Shown here in pieces: positions 41,899 to 50,731 of a stretch of 64,000 nt of DNA. The notes under the pieces are model-generated. The model saw only the letters and a program-made list of their open reading frames with translations, did not search any database and had not been told where the DNA came from. The position numbers were made by a program, and so were the translations under genes. Origin of the DNA: Comamonadaceae bacterium UBA4962 (GTDB lineage: Bacteria > Pseudomonadota > Gammaproteobacteria > Burkholderiales > Burkholderiaceae_C). The stretch covers positions 1 to 64,000 of the forward strand of contig DHAE01000016.1 of NCBI GenBank assembly GCA_002397315.1, in the 5' to 3' direction. Each line of letters begins with the position of its first letter. The first letter of the stretch is position 1.

Positions 41899-43979
41899 AG
41901 ACCCCCACGATCGCCTCCGCCCGCCAGTGGGCGGGCACCAATGCCTCCGCGCTGCAGGGCCTCTCGGCTCCGCTGCTGGTGGTCGCCATCCTGGCGCTGA
42001 TGGTGCTGCCCATCCCCGCATGGCTGCTGGACACCTTCTTCACGCTCAACATCGCCGTGGCGCTGATGGTGATGATGGTGGCCGCCTACATGCTGCGGCC
42101 GCTGGACTTCGCCGCATTCCCATCGGTGCTGCTGCTCACCACGCTGATGCGGCTGTCGCTGAACGTGGCCTCCACCCGCGTGGTGCTGCTGGAGGGCCAC
42201 ACCGGCCCCGGCGCGGCCGGCGCGGTGATCGAGGCCTTCGGCCATTTCCTGATCGGCGGCAATTTCGCGGTGGGCCTGATCGTGTTCGCCATCCTGGTGG
42301 TGATCAACTTCGTGGTGGTGACCAAGGGCGCCGAGCGGATCGCGGAAGTGTCCGCCCGCTTCACGCTGGACGCCATGCCCGGCAAGCAGATGGCGGTGGA
42401 CGCCGATCTGAGTGCCGGCCTGATCGACGAGAAGGAGGCCAAGCGCCGCCGCCTCGAGGTGCAGGAAGAGGCCAACTTCTTCGGCTCGATGGACGGTGCC
42501 TCGAAGTTCGTGCGCGGCGATGCCGTCGCGGGCATCCTGATCCTGCTCATCAACATCGTCGGCGGATTCGCGATCGGCATGCTGCAGCACGACCTCTCCG
42601 CCGGGCAGGCCGCCAACAGCTACATCCTGCTGGCCGTGGGCGATGCGCTGGTGGCGCAGATCCCGGGCCTGCTGATCTCGGTGGCCGCCGCCATGGTGGT
42701 GTCGCGGGTCGGCAAGGACCAGGACATGGGCCGGCAGATCGTGCAGCAGCTCTTCATGTCGCCGCGCGTGCTGGGCGTGGCCGCCGCCATCCTGATCCTG
42801 CTGGGCCTGATCCCCGGCATGCCGCACGCCGTGTTCCTGATCCTGGGCAGCGGCTTCGGCTACGCCGCCTGGCTGCTCTACCAGCGCGCGAACGCGCCCA
42901 AGCCGGTCGAGGCGCCCCCGCCCCCCGCGGCGGGCGACGGCGAGGCCACCTGGGACGACCTGCAGCCCGTGGACCTGCTCGGCCTGGAGCTGGGCTACCG
43001 CCTGATCTCGCTGGTGGACAAGAGCCGCCAGGGCGACCTGCTCACCCGCATCAAGGGCGTGCGGCGCAAGTTCGCGCAGGAAGTGGGCTTCCTGCCGCCG
43101 GCCGTGCACGTGCGCGACAACCTGGAGCTCAAGCCCAGCGCCTACCGGATCACGCTGCGCGGCGTGGTGGTGGGCGAAGGCGAGGCCTTCCCGGGCATGT
43201 TCCTCGCGATCAACCCCGGCGGCATCAGCACGCCGCTCATCGGCACGCCGACCACCGACCCGGCGTTCGGCCTGCCGGCCCACTGGATCGACGAACACCA
43301 GAAGGAAGCGGCACAAATGGCGGGTTTTACCGTCGTTGATTCCGAAACCGTCATGGCCACGCATTTGTCACACTTGATGCAAGTGCAGGCCTCGAAGCTT
43401 TTGAGCCGCACCGAAACGCAGCAGCTCGTGGAACACGTCAGCAAGCTGGCCCCCAAGCTCATCGAGGAAGTGGTTCCGAAAATGGTGTCGATCGCAACGT
43501 TCCAGAAGGTGCTCCAGCTGCTGCTGGAAGAGTCCGTGCACATCCGGGACATCCGCACCATCATCGAAACGCTCGCCGAGTACGCGGGCAGCATCTCCGA
43601 TCCGCTGGAACTGGCGCGCCGCGTGCGCATCGCCCTGTCGCCGGCCATCGTGCAGCAGATCTACGGTCCCACCCGCGAACTGAGCGTGATCGCCATCGAG
43701 CCCGGCCTGGAGCGCCTGCTGGTGCAGGCCCTGGGCAATGCCGGCGGCCCCTCGCTCGATCCGGGCGTGGCCGACATCCTCACGCAGAAGGCCGCGGAAG
43801 TGGCCATGCGGCAGGAAGAGATGGGCATGCCCGCCTGCCTGCTCGTGCCCGACGCCATCCGCAACGCCGTCTCGCGCCTCGTGCGCCGCGTCGCCCCCCG
43901 ACTGCAGGTTCTCGCGCACAGCGAGATCCCTGAAACCCACACCATCCGCATCGGCCCGATCCTCAAAGGTGCAGCATGA
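41895..43979 (+). CDS. flhA: Flagellar export gate protein FlhA
   Basis: FlhA is the main membrane component of the export gate. The 694 residues have eight predicted transmembrane helices in the first 330, including MRLSLNVASTRVVLLEGHTG and the FHIPEP-type loop region with RFTLDAMPGKQMAVDADLSAGLID. A cytoplasmic C-terminal half (about 350-694) receives chaperone-substrate complexes. It is joined to flhB and flhF by 4-bp ATGA overlaps on both sides. Confidence 0.98.
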   Translation: MKTPTIASARQWAGTNASALQGLSAPLLVVAILALMVLPIPAWLLDTFFTLNIAVALMVMMVAAYMLRPLDFAAFPSVLLLTTLMRLSLNVASTRVVLLEGHTGPGAAGAVIEAFGHFLIGGNFAVGLIVFAILVVINFVVVTKGAERIAEVSARFTLDAMPGKQMAVDADLSAGLIDEKEAKRRRLEVQEEANFFGSMDGASKFVRGDAVAGILILLINIVGGFAIGMLQHDLSAGQAANSYILLAVGDALVAQIPGLLISVAAAMVVSRVGKDQDMGRQIVQQLFMSPRVLGVAAAILILLGLIPGMPHAVFLILGSGFGYAAWLLYQRANAPKPVEAPPPPAAGDGEATWDDLQPVDLLGLELGYRLISLVDKSRQGDLLTRIKGVRRKFAQEVGFLPPAVHVRDNLELKPSAYRITLRGVVVGEGEAFPGMFLAINPGGISTPLIGTPTTDPAFGLPAHWIDEHQKEAAQMAGFTVVDSETVMATHLSHLMQVQASKLLSRTETQQLVEHVSKLAPKLIEEVVPKMVSIATFQKVLQLLLEESVHIRDIRTIIETLAEYAGSISDPLELARRVRIALSPAIVQQIYGPTRELSVIAIEPGLERLLVQALGNAGGPSLDPGVADILTQKAAEVAMRQEEMGMPACLLVPDAIRNAVSRLVRRVAPRLQVLAHSEIPETHTIRIGPILKGAA

Positions 43980-45529
43980 ACATCAAACGCTTTACCGCCA
44001 CCACCTCCCGTGAGGCCCTGGCCAAGGCGCGCATGGCCTTCGGGGACGGCACGCTGATCCTCTCGAACCGCCAGATCGCCGGCGGCGTGGAAGTGATGGC
44101 GACCGCCGAAGACACGCTGTCTTCGCTGGAGAGCGCCGCCGCCGAGCCCGCCGCCCCTCCCGCTTCCCGCCTGCAGGAGCGCGCCTCCGACATGGCCGCC
44201 AACCCGGTGCAGTCGAGCCGCCCGCTGCGGGCCGCCCAGCGCGCCGAGGCGCAGCGCAACCCGGTGGCGCAGGACACCGAGCAACTGGCGATGAGCACCC
44301 TCTCGTTCCAGGACTACGTGCGCGAACGCATGCTGCGCCGCCGCCACGAGGCCCTGGGCGGCGCTACTGCCGCGGCCGAGCCCGCGCCGCAGATCGAGCG
44401 CGCCGCCCCGCAGGCCCGCCCGGCCGCCCCGCGCATGCCCGAGCGCGCCGCCGCGCCCGCCGGCACGACAGTGCAGCGCCACAACCCGCTGCACGCCATC
44501 CCCCTGGGCCTGCCGCCCGAGCCGCCGGTGCGCGAGCGCCGCGCGCAGGCCGCCGTGCCGTCCCTCGCACAGGAGTCCGGCCAGCAGAACGTCATGAACG
44601 AGCTGCAGGCGATGAAGGATCTGATCGAGGACCGCTTCAACACCCTCGCCTGGCTGGGCCAGGCCCGGCAGAACCCGATCCAGTCGAACCTGATGCTCAA
44701 GCTCATCCGCGCGGGCTATTCCCCGTCGCTGGCCCGGGCCGTGCTGGAGCGCCTGCCCGAGGAAATGGGCGCGGGCCACGCCGTGCGCTGGCTGATGGAC
44801 GTGCTCGAGCGCAACCTCCGGACCGACGCGCACCAGCGCCCCCTCTACGAAGAAGGCGGCGTGTACGCGATGGTCGGCGCCACCGGCGTCGGCAAGACCA
44901 CCACCACCGCCAAGCTCGCGGCGCTGTGCGCCCGGGTGCACGGCCCGGCCAGCGTCGGCCTGATCACGCTCGACACCTACCGCGTGGGCGCCCACGACCA
45001 GCTGCGCACCTACGGCCGCATGCTCGGCGTGGTGGCCCACCTCGCGCACGACCGTGCCGCCCTGCAGGATCTGCTGGGCCTGCTGGCCGGCAAGAAGATG
45101 GTGCTGATCGACACCACCGGCGTGGCGCCGCGCGACCCGCGCAAGCGCGATATGCTGGACGTGCTCGACCTGCCCGGCGTGAACCGCCTGCTGGTGCTCA
45201 ACGCGGGCTGCCATGGCGATACGCTGGACGACGTGCTCACCGGCTTCAAGACCGACGGTTCGCAGCAGGCCATCCTCTCCAAGGTGGACGAGGCCGTGAA
45301 GCTCGGCCCGGCCGTGGATGCGCTGATCCGCCACCAGATGGTGCTGCGCGGCGTGACCAACGGCCAGCGCGTGCCTGAAGACTGGGAAGCCGCCGACGCG
45401 CACAAGCTGATCGCCACGTCGATGCGCGCGCCCGCGAAGTCGGCGTTCGACCCGAAGGCATCGGACCTGAACTTCTTCTTCTCGCATTCGCCCGAGATGG
45501 CCATGGAAAGGGGACTGGTCGATGCTTGA
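43976..45529 (+). CDS. flhF: Flagellar biosynthesis GTPase FlhF
   Basis: FlhF is an SRP-like GTPase that selects where and how many polar flagella are built. The 517 residues have a basic N-terminal start (MNIKRFTATTSREALAKARMAFG), a long Ala/Pro/Arg-rich B region and an NG domain. The NG domain shows P-loop GATGVGKTTT (about 301-308), DTYRVGA, DTTG and the guanine-specificity SKVD. A polar flagellum is therefore likely. It overlaps the flhG-like gene by 8 bp. Confidence 0.96.
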   Translation: MNIKRFTATTSREALAKARMAFGDGTLILSNRQIAGGVEVMATAEDTLSSLESAAAEPAAPPASRLQERASDMAANPVQSSRPLRAAQRAEAQRNPVAQDTEQLAMSTLSFQDYVRERMLRRRHEALGGATAAAEPAPQIERAAPQARPAAPRMPERAAAPAGTTVQRHNPLHAIPLGLPPEPPVRERRAQAAVPSLAQESGQQNVMNELQAMKDLIEDRFNTLAWLGQARQNPIQSNLMLKLIRAGYSPSLARAVLERLPEEMGAGHAVRWLMDVLERNLRTDAHQRPLYEEGGVYAMVGATGVGKTTTTAKLAALCARVHGPASVGLITLDTYRVGAHDQLRTYGRMLGVVAHLAHDRAALQDLLGLLAGKKMVLIDTTGVAPRDPRKRDMLDVLDLPGVNRLLVLNAGCHGDTLDDVLTGFKTDGSQQAILSKVDEAVKLGPAVDALIRHQMVLRGVTNGQRVPEDWEAADAHKLIATSMRAPAKSAFDPKASDLNFFFSHSPEMAMERGLVDA

Positions 45530-46319
45530 TACCGGCTTTCACCAGGGCGCGAGCCTGCTGGGCCTCGTGCCGCAGACCCCGTTGCGCATGGTCGCCATCC
45601 TGGCGCAGCCGGATGCCGCCTACGGGCTCGAAACGTTCTTCCAGGTGTGCTCCGCACTGCAGCGCATGGGCTACCCCGTGGCGGTGCTCGACGGCACCGC
45701 GCGCGAGACGGACGCCGCGCCCGGCCTCGCCCACCTGCTGGCCGAGCCTTCGTGGCAGGACGGTGCGCCGCTGGACACCGGCGGCGCCGCCACGACCTCG
45801 CTGGCCGTGCTGCCCGCCGCCTACGGACTGCACCGCCTGGCGCGCCAGAGCGCCGATGCGATGGCGGCCCAGCAGACGCTGCAGCCGTTCTTCCGTGCCT
45901 ACCAGGTGCTCGCGATCTACGCGCCCGCCGAGACCCTCGCGCCACTGGTGCGCGACACGGGCACGGTGCCGCTCCTGATCGCCGAGGGCAGCGACCATGC
46001 GGTGCGCAGTTACCGCCAGCTCAAGCACATGGCGCTGCATGCCGGAGTGCCCTGCACCGTGGCGTCGGTGCTGCCCACCGACCGCCCCGCGGGCATGGCC
46101 CGGGCCCACGCCACGCTGGCCGCCCTGCAGCGCTGCGTCGAGCGGCACCTGGGCAGCGAGGTGCACACCGCCACCCTGCGGGCCAACCATCCGCAGGACC
46201 TGCAGCGCCTGGCCTTGCAACTGCTGGAAAACGCGGGCACCATGGGCGCCGCGACGGTCGCCTCCGCGCCGCCCTTCGGCGCACAGCGGCCGGCCCAGCC
46301 TTTCGCACGGAGCCATTGA
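45522..46319 (+). CDS. FlhG-position protein lacking the P-loop
   Basis: The gene sits exactly where flhG/fleN (a MinD-like ATPase counterpart of FlhF) is normally found, overlapping flhF by 8 bp and just before fliA. The 265 residues keep a loosely Rossmann-like pattern (LRMVAILAQPDAAYGLETFFQVCSALQRMGYPVAVLDGT, read as a region at about 21-60). However, the deviant Walker A, KGGVGKT, is absent. The equivalent positions read AQPDAAYGLETF, with no lysine. DVVL-type and other MinD signatures are not clear. It probably cannot bind ATP as FlhG does. It may be a degenerate or divergent FlhG. Activity is not asserted. Confidence 0.72.
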   Translation: MLDTGFHQGASLLGLVPQTPLRMVAILAQPDAAYGLETFFQVCSALQRMGYPVAVLDGTARETDAAPGLAHLLAEPSWQDGAPLDTGGAATTSLAVLPAAYGLHRLARQSADAMAAQQTLQPFFRAYQVLAIYAPAETLAPLVRDTGTVPLLIAEGSDHAVRSYRQLKHMALHAGVPCTVASVLPTDRPAGMARAHATLAALQRCVERHLGSEVHTATLRANHPQDLQRLALQLLENAGTMGAATVASAPPFGAQRPAQPFARSH

Positions 46320-46323
46320 TCCG

Positions 46324-47040
46324 ATGTACACCGCCAAAGGACAGCTCAACCGCGATGCGTTGATACGCCAGCACGCGCCGCTGGTCCGACGCATCGCGCA
46401 CCACATGATCGCGAAGCTCCCGCCCAACGTGGAGCTGGACGATCTGATCCAGGTCGGCATGATCGGGCTCAGCGAGGCGTTGTCGCGCTACGAGGCGACG
46501 CAGGGCGTGCAGTTCGAGACCTTCGCCTCCCAGCGCATCCGCGGCGCCATGCTCGACGAACTGCGCGAAGGCGACTGGATGTCGCGCAGCTCGCGCAAGA
46601 GCCAGAAGGAGATCGAGCAGGCCGTGCACCGGCTGGAGCAGAAGCTCGGCCGCAGCCCGCTCGAGTCGGAGATCGCCACCGAACTGGAACTGAGCCTGGC
46701 GGAGTACCAGTCGCTGCTGAGCAAGGTGCGCGGCACCCAGCTCGTCTACCTGGAGGACATGACGCGCGGCGACGACGATGACGACAGCTTCCTCGACCGC
46801 CACGTGGCCGACGGCGCGGCCGACCCGATGGCCATGCTGCGCGACCAGCGGCTCCGCGCCTCGCTGGTGGCGGCGATCAAGTCACTGCCCGAGCGGGAGC
46901 AGCAGATCATGGGCATGTACTACGAGCACGACATGAACCTCAAGGAGATCGCCGCCGTGCTCGGCGTGACCGAATCGCGCATCTGCCAGCTGCACAGCCA
47001 GTCGATCGCGCGGCTGCGCGCGAAGATGCGCAGCCACTGA
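46324..47040 (+). CDS. fliA: RNA polymerase sigma factor FliA (sigma-28)
   Basis: FliA directs late flagellar and chemotaxis transcription. From the ATG at 46324 the protein has 238 residues with sigma regions 2 (LDDLIQVGMIGLSEALSRYE), 3 and 4 (LPEREQQIMGMYYEHDMNLKEIAAVLGV, SRICQLHSQSIARLRAK). The 109-codon upstream extension lies within the preceding gene. It ends the flhB operon; a terminator follows. It should recognise the promoters at fliC1, flgM and motA in this window. Confidence 0.97.
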   Translation: MYTAKGQLNRDALIRQHAPLVRRIAHHMIAKLPPNVELDDLIQVGMIGLSEALSRYEATQGVQFETFASQRIRGAMLDELREGDWMSRSSRKSQKEIEQAVHRLEQKLGRSPLESEIATELELSLAEYQSLLSKVRGTQLVYLEDMTRGDDDDDSFLDRHVADGAADPMAMLRDQRLRASLVAAIKSLPEREQQIMGMYYEHDMNLKEIAAVLGVTESRICQLHSQSIARLRAKMRSH

Positions 47041-47067
47041 CGGCCCGGCCGGTCATTCCCGCAACGC

Positions 47068-47091
47068 AAAAAAAGGCCCTTTGGGGCCTTT
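47068..47091. terminator. Terminator between fliA and flgN
   Basis: aaaggccc (47072-47079) and gggccttt (47084-47091) form a perfect 8-bp stem with a 4-base loop. Seven A precede the stem (47068-47074), so the leftward transcript gets a T-run, ideal for flgN. The rightward side lacks a T-run, but the stem may still stop fliA transcripts. Confidence 0.85.
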
Positions 47092-47116
47092 GTCGTTGAT
47101 GGAGCCCGGTCGTCGT

Positions 47117-47527
47117 TCAGCTCTGCGACCGGTAGATCCGGGCCGCGCTGCCGCGCATGCCGGTGCCCGTGGGACTGCCGCTGCCATAGGTCGTGCCGTT
47201 CTGGTCCGGCGGCAGGAACGAGGCCACCTGCCGCTCCGTGATCGCGGCGAGCCGGGCCAGCTGCTCGCGCTGCAGGGCGAGCTGTCCGCGCACGGCCTGC
47301 ACCCGGCGCGCCCACTCCGGCGGCAATGCGGGGGCGGATGCGGGACGGTTTTCCAGGGCGCGGGAGAGATCGAGCGCGGCCTGGCGCAGCAGGGGCGCGC
47401 AGCGCTCGAGCGCCGGGGCGTCGCCCTGCAGCAGCAGAGCGCCCACGTCGGCGAGGTGCGACTCGACGGTGGCGAGCAGGGCCTCGGGGGAGGCGGAAGC
47501 AGCGGAGGGAGCGAAGGAGGGGTGCAT
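47117..47527 (-). CDS. flgN: Flagellar hook-filament junction chaperone FlgN
   Basis: FlgN is the chaperone for FlgK and FlgL. The predicted 136-residue protein is helical with typical FlgN spacing (LLATVESHLADVGALLLQGDAPALERC, WARRVQAVRGQLALQREQLARLAA). The start at 47527 has an AGGA ribosome-binding site 8 bases before it. An ATG 9 codons upstream has none. It follows flgM in the same direction, and the two form the usual flgM-flgN pair. Confidence 0.85.
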   Translation of the reverse strand: MHPSFAPSAASASPEALLATVESHLADVGALLLQGDAPALERCAPLLRQAALDLSRALENRPASAPALPPEWARRVQAVRGQLALQREQLARLAAITERQVASFLPPDQNGTTYGSGSPTGTGMRGSAARIYRSQS

Positions 47528-47610
47528 GGATCGATCCTGTGCCGACCGATCCATGGCGGGAACGCGGGCCGCGTGCGGTGCGGCCGGCGCCCGGGAACGG
47601 GATCAGCCGG

Positions 47611-47952
47611 TCAATGGGACTTGGGCGAGTAGGCGATGGTTTCCTGCGCGTTCGAGAGCAGCTTGTCGGCGATGGCTTCGGCATCGACCGTGAACGTGCC
47701 CTTCTCGATGGCCGCGCGCACGGCCTTCACCTTGTTGGCATCGAAGTCGGCGCTGCTGCGCAGCGACGGGTCCAGGGCCTTGGCGGCGCTGGAGAACGTC
47801 ACGGGCGTGCCGCCCGCGGCGGCGACCGTGGTCGCGGTTTTGGTGGCCTCTTCGGCGGCGGGGGCCGGGGCGGCCGCCTTGGCCTGTTGCTTGGCAGCCT
47901 GGATCTGCTGCGTCAGCGCATTCGGCAATTCCGGGTTTTGACCTATCTTCAT
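47611..47952 (-). CDS. flgM: Anti-sigma-28 factor FlgM
   Basis: FlgM holds FliA inactive until it is exported through the finished hook-basal body. The 113 residues are disordered and Ala-rich in the N-terminal half. The C-terminal sigma-binding helices include FDANKVKAVRAAIEKGTFTV and AEAIADKLLSNAQET, the family signature. A sigma-28 promoter is placed 43 bases upstream of its ATG. flgN lies downstream. Confidence 0.95.
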   Translation of the reverse strand: MKIGQNPELPNALTQQIQAAKQQAKAAAPAPAAEEATKTATTVAAAGGTPVTFSSAAKALDPSLRSSADFDANKVKAVRAAIEKGTFTVDAEAIADKLLSNAQETIAYSPKSH

Positions 47953-47994
47953 CGCACTCTCCCACCCCGTCGGATGTGGGGCACAGTAGCAATG

Positions 47995-48021
47995 TTTTCG
48001 ACCATCGGACCGCGGACTTTA
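47995..48021 (-). promoter_or_regulatory. Sigma-28 promoter of flgM
   Basis: Read leftward: TAAAGTCC-N11-GTCGAAAA, matching the consensus at 12 of 16 positions with 11-base spacing. Expression of flgM from a sigma-28 promoter gives feedback on FliA. It lies between flgA and flgM. Confidence 0.75.
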
Positions 48022-48044
48022 GGCTTTTCTTCGGAAACAGGACG

Positions 48045-48842
48045 TCACAGGGAGACCTCGACCGTTCCATCGTTGGTCACAATGCCGGCCACTATTTTGC
48101 CATTGTCCATGCGCACGCGTACAGTCTCGCCGACCGCCCCGTTCGTCACGGCCTGCCCCGCCGACGTGACCGAATAGCCGCGCCCCTGGGCGACGACGCG
48201 CACCGGCGAGCCGGCCCGGAACAGCGTGGGGGCCTTCACCATGTGCTGGCGCAGCGCCTGCCCGGCCATGAGCTGGCGCGAGGCGACCTGGCCGACCCAG
48301 TTCTCGGGGTTGGCGACGATGGCCGTGGTTTCCGCCGCCCAGTCCACTTCGGCCTGGGTGGCATCGGCTTCGGTCAGCACGGCGCCCGAGGCCACGTTGC
48401 CCGTGAGCACCCACGCCGGCCCGTAGGCCTTCACCGTGACGGGAAGGAAGACGTTCCACGCCGTGGCACCTTCGACGCAGCGCAGGCCCAGCCGCGTGCG
48501 GCCCCAGAGCCGGGAGCCGGCGGGCAGGTAGGGCTCCACACGGGCGCAGGGCGCGAGGCGCAGGCGCGAATCGAGCTGGCCCACGCTCACTTCCATGCGC
48601 AGCGGCATCGAGCCGCCCGACATCTGGTTGCGCTGCAGCGCGTCGTCGAGCCAGCGCTGGGTGATGCCGCCGAGGTCGGCCGTGGCATCGGCGCCGGGGG
48701 CGGCCTGCGCATGCGCGCCCGTGGCCGCGCACCAGGCCAGCAGCGCGGCGCCGGCCGCGCGGGCCCATGCCGCGGCCGGGCGCCGGGAGGGGAGCAGGAG
48801 CCCGGAAACGGACGGGGTCGGCAGGAAGGATTTGCGGGACAT
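48045..48842 (-). CDS. flgA: Flagellar P-ring chaperone FlgA
   Basis: FlgA is a periplasmic chaperone for P-ring assembly. From the ATG at 48842 the protein has 265 residues. An N-terminal signal peptide ends near AATGAHA-QAA, and the SAF domain and C-terminal beta region contain GSPVRVVAQGRGYSVTSAGQAV and ETVRVRMDNGKIVAGIV. The chosen ATG follows AGGAGG. The 29-residue upstream extension lacks a signal-like pattern. It is divergent from flgB and is followed by flgM. Confidence 0.94.
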   Translation of the reverse strand: MSRKSFLPTPSVSGLLLPSRRPAAAWARAAGAALLAWCAATGAHAQAAPGADATADLGGITQRWLDDALQRNQMSGGSMPLRMEVSVGQLDSRLRLAPCARVEPYLPAGSRLWGRTRLGLRCVEGATAWNVFLPVTVKAYGPAWVLTGNVASGAVLTEADATQAEVDWAAETTAIVANPENWVGQVASRQLMAGQALRQHMVKAPTLFRAGSPVRVVAQGRGYSVTSAGQAVTNGAVGETVRVRMDNGKIVAGIVTNDGTVEVSL

Positions 48843-48984
48843 GGGGCCTCCTGGGCAGCGGCGCTGCGGAAATGGAACGGGAAGCCGCCGCGGACGGGGG
48901 CGGTCCGGGGGCCATTGCACAGTCCGCACTCTAGGCGGTTCGGGCCGCGGCGATGGACCGAACTGCGCGCCAATCCCTGCGTTC

Positions 48985-49019
48985 TTCGCGCTTTAGAAAA
49001 ACAGGCCCGTTTCCATAAT
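48985..49019 (+). promoter_or_regulatory. Promoter element of the flg operon (shared with flhB)
   Basis: TTCGCGCTTTAGA at 48985-48997 is followed after 16 bases by CATAAT (49014-49019). The 13-base word and the spacing are identical to those before flhB. The flgB ATG is 72 bases downstream. Confidence 0.65.
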
Positions 49020-49091
49020 CGGACCCACGCCGAGAACCCGTGCCACCGTGCCGGGACCGGCCCCGAACCCCGATTTCCGCAAGGTGCCCCC

Positions 49092-49535
49092 ATGCTCGAC
49101 AAGTTGACCGAACGGCTGGATTTCCACGGCAACGCGCTCATGCTGCGTGCCGAGCGCCAGCGCGCCATCGCGAGCAACATCGCCAATGCCGACACCCCCG
49201 GCTACGTGGCGCGCGACTTCAACTTCGGCGATGCGCTGCGCGAGGCCACCGGCCAGGGCACGGGCGCCACCTTCAGCATGGCCGAGCGCGCCATCCAGCG
49301 CCAGCAGAGCACCAGCGATCCGCGCCACATCCCCCTGCCGGCCGCGACGACGGGCATGGGCTCCGGCAGCGCCATGGGCTACACCGTGCAGACGCAGCCG
49401 AGCATGGACAACAACACCGTGGACCTGGACCGGGAACGGGCCGCGTTCGCGGACAACGCCGTGCGCTACGAGGCCACGCTGCGTTTCATCAACGGCAACG
49501 CGCGCACGATGCTGAGCGCCATCCAGGGCCAGTGA
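49092..49535 (+). CDS. flgB: Flagellar proximal rod protein FlgB
   Basis: FlgB is a rod subunit. From the ATG at 49092 the 147-residue protein starts MLDKLTERLDFHGNALMLRAER and shows the conserved rod motif IASNIANADTPGYVARDFNF near 26-45. It ends with AVRYEATLRFINGNARTML. A very long in-frame extension upstream crosses flgA on the other strand and is not real. It is the first gene of the flgBCDEFGH series. Confidence 0.96.
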   Translation: MLDKLTERLDFHGNALMLRAERQRAIASNIANADTPGYVARDFNFGDALREATGQGTGATFSMAERAIQRQQSTSDPRHIPLPAATTGMGSGSAMGYTVQTQPSMDNNTVDLDRERAAFADNAVRYEATLRFINGNARTMLSAIQGQ

Positions 49536-49590
49536 GCCGCCGCGCACCGCATCCGCACGACCGGCCCCGCACCAGAAAGCGATCCCCGCC

Positions 49591-49995
49591 ATGTCCATGT
49601 TCTCCATCTTCGGCGTCTCCGGCAGCGCGATCAGCGCGCAGGCGCAGCGGCTCAACATCGTGGCCAGCAACCTCGCCAACGTCGATGCCGTGGCCGGCCC
49701 GGACGGGCAGGCCTACAAGGCGCGGCAGGTGGTGTTCCAGACGGCGCCCATGGGCGACGAGGGCGCGGCCGGCGTGCGCGTGAGCGCCATCAGCGAAAGC
49801 CAGACGCCCGGCAAGCGCGTGCACGACCCCAGCCACCCGCAGGCCGATGCGGAAGGCTACGTGACCCATTCCAACGTGAACGCGGTGGAAGAGATGGTCA
49901 ACATGATCTCGGCCTCGCGTTCCTACCAGAACAACGTCGAGGTCATGAACACCACCAAGTCGCTGCTGCTCAAGACGCTGCAGATGGGCCAGTAA
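49591..49995 (+). CDS. flgC: Flagellar proximal rod protein FlgC
   Basis: FlgC is a rod subunit of 134 residues with both conserved ends: MSMFSIFGVSGSAISAQAQRL and NIVASNLANVDAVAG at the start, NAVEEMVNMISASRSYQNNVEVM near the C-terminus. It lies 55 bp after flgB and 24 bp before flgD. Confidence 0.97.
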   Translation: MSMFSIFGVSGSAISAQAQRLNIVASNLANVDAVAGPDGQAYKARQVVFQTAPMGDEGAAGVRVSAISESQTPGKRVHDPSHPQADAEGYVTHSNVNAVEEMVNMISASRSYQNNVEVMNTTKSLLLKTLQMGQ

Positions 49996-50019
49996 TCCTT
50001 TCCCCCGAAGGTCCGCACC

Positions 50020-50670
50020 ATGATCCTCAACCCCGTCGGCTCCACGGCCACCGTGAACTCGGGCTCCGGCTCGAACTCCGCCACCGATCCGGCCGCCGCA
50101 CAGGACCGGTTCCTGAAGCTGCTGGTCGCGCAGCTCAACAACCAAGACCCGATGAACCCGCTGGACAACGCCCAGATGACCTCGCAGATGGCGCAGATCA
50201 ACACGGTGACCGGCATCCAGCAGCTCAACCTGAGCATGCAGACCATGGCCGAGCAGTTCTCGACCATGCAGACGCTGCAGGGCACGATGATGATCGGCCG
50301 CACCGTGCTGACCGAAGGCAACAAGATGACCTTCAAGGACAGCGCCGGCACCGGCACCTTCGACCTCAAGGGCGCCGCCACCGACGTGAAGGTGGAAGTG
50401 GTCACCCCTGGCGGCCAGGTGGTGGACACGGTGGACGTCGGCGCCAGTGCGGCCGGCCGCCACGACTTCACCTGGGACGGCAGCAAGTACACCGGCACGC
50501 GCAGCGACCTGCGGTTCCGCGTGGTGGCCACCACCAAGGACGGCGCCGTCGAGTCGACGCCGCTCATGCAGGCCAAAGTGCTGGGCACCGGCTCCAACGC
50601 CGGCGCCCTCACGCTGAACCTGGACACCGGCAGCACGGTGAACTACGCCAACATCCGCTCGGTGCTCTGA
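50020..50670 (+). CDS. flgD: Hook capping protein FlgD
   Basis: FlgD is the scaffold on which hook subunits assemble. The 216 residues contain the N-terminal AQDRFLKLLVAQLNNQDPMNP motif near 29-48. A central Ig-like/FLG_B domain follows with VKVEVVTPGGQVVDTVDVG and HDFTWDGSKYTGTRS. The protein is secreted without a signal peptide, as expected. Confidence 0.96.
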   Translation: MILNPVGSTATVNSGSGSNSATDPAAAQDRFLKLLVAQLNNQDPMNPLDNAQMTSQMAQINTVTGIQQLNLSMQTMAEQFSTMQTLQGTMMIGRTVLTEGNKMTFKDSAGTGTFDLKGAATDVKVEVVTPGGQVVDTVDVGASAAGRHDFTWDGSKYTGTRSDLRFRVVATTKDGAVESTPLMQAKVLGTGSNAGALTLNLDTGSTVNYANIRSVL

Positions 50671-50731
50671 CGGCCCCGCGCATCCATCCCCGCACGACAA
50701 CACCCCTTTTCCGCCTCCCGAGGAGAACACC

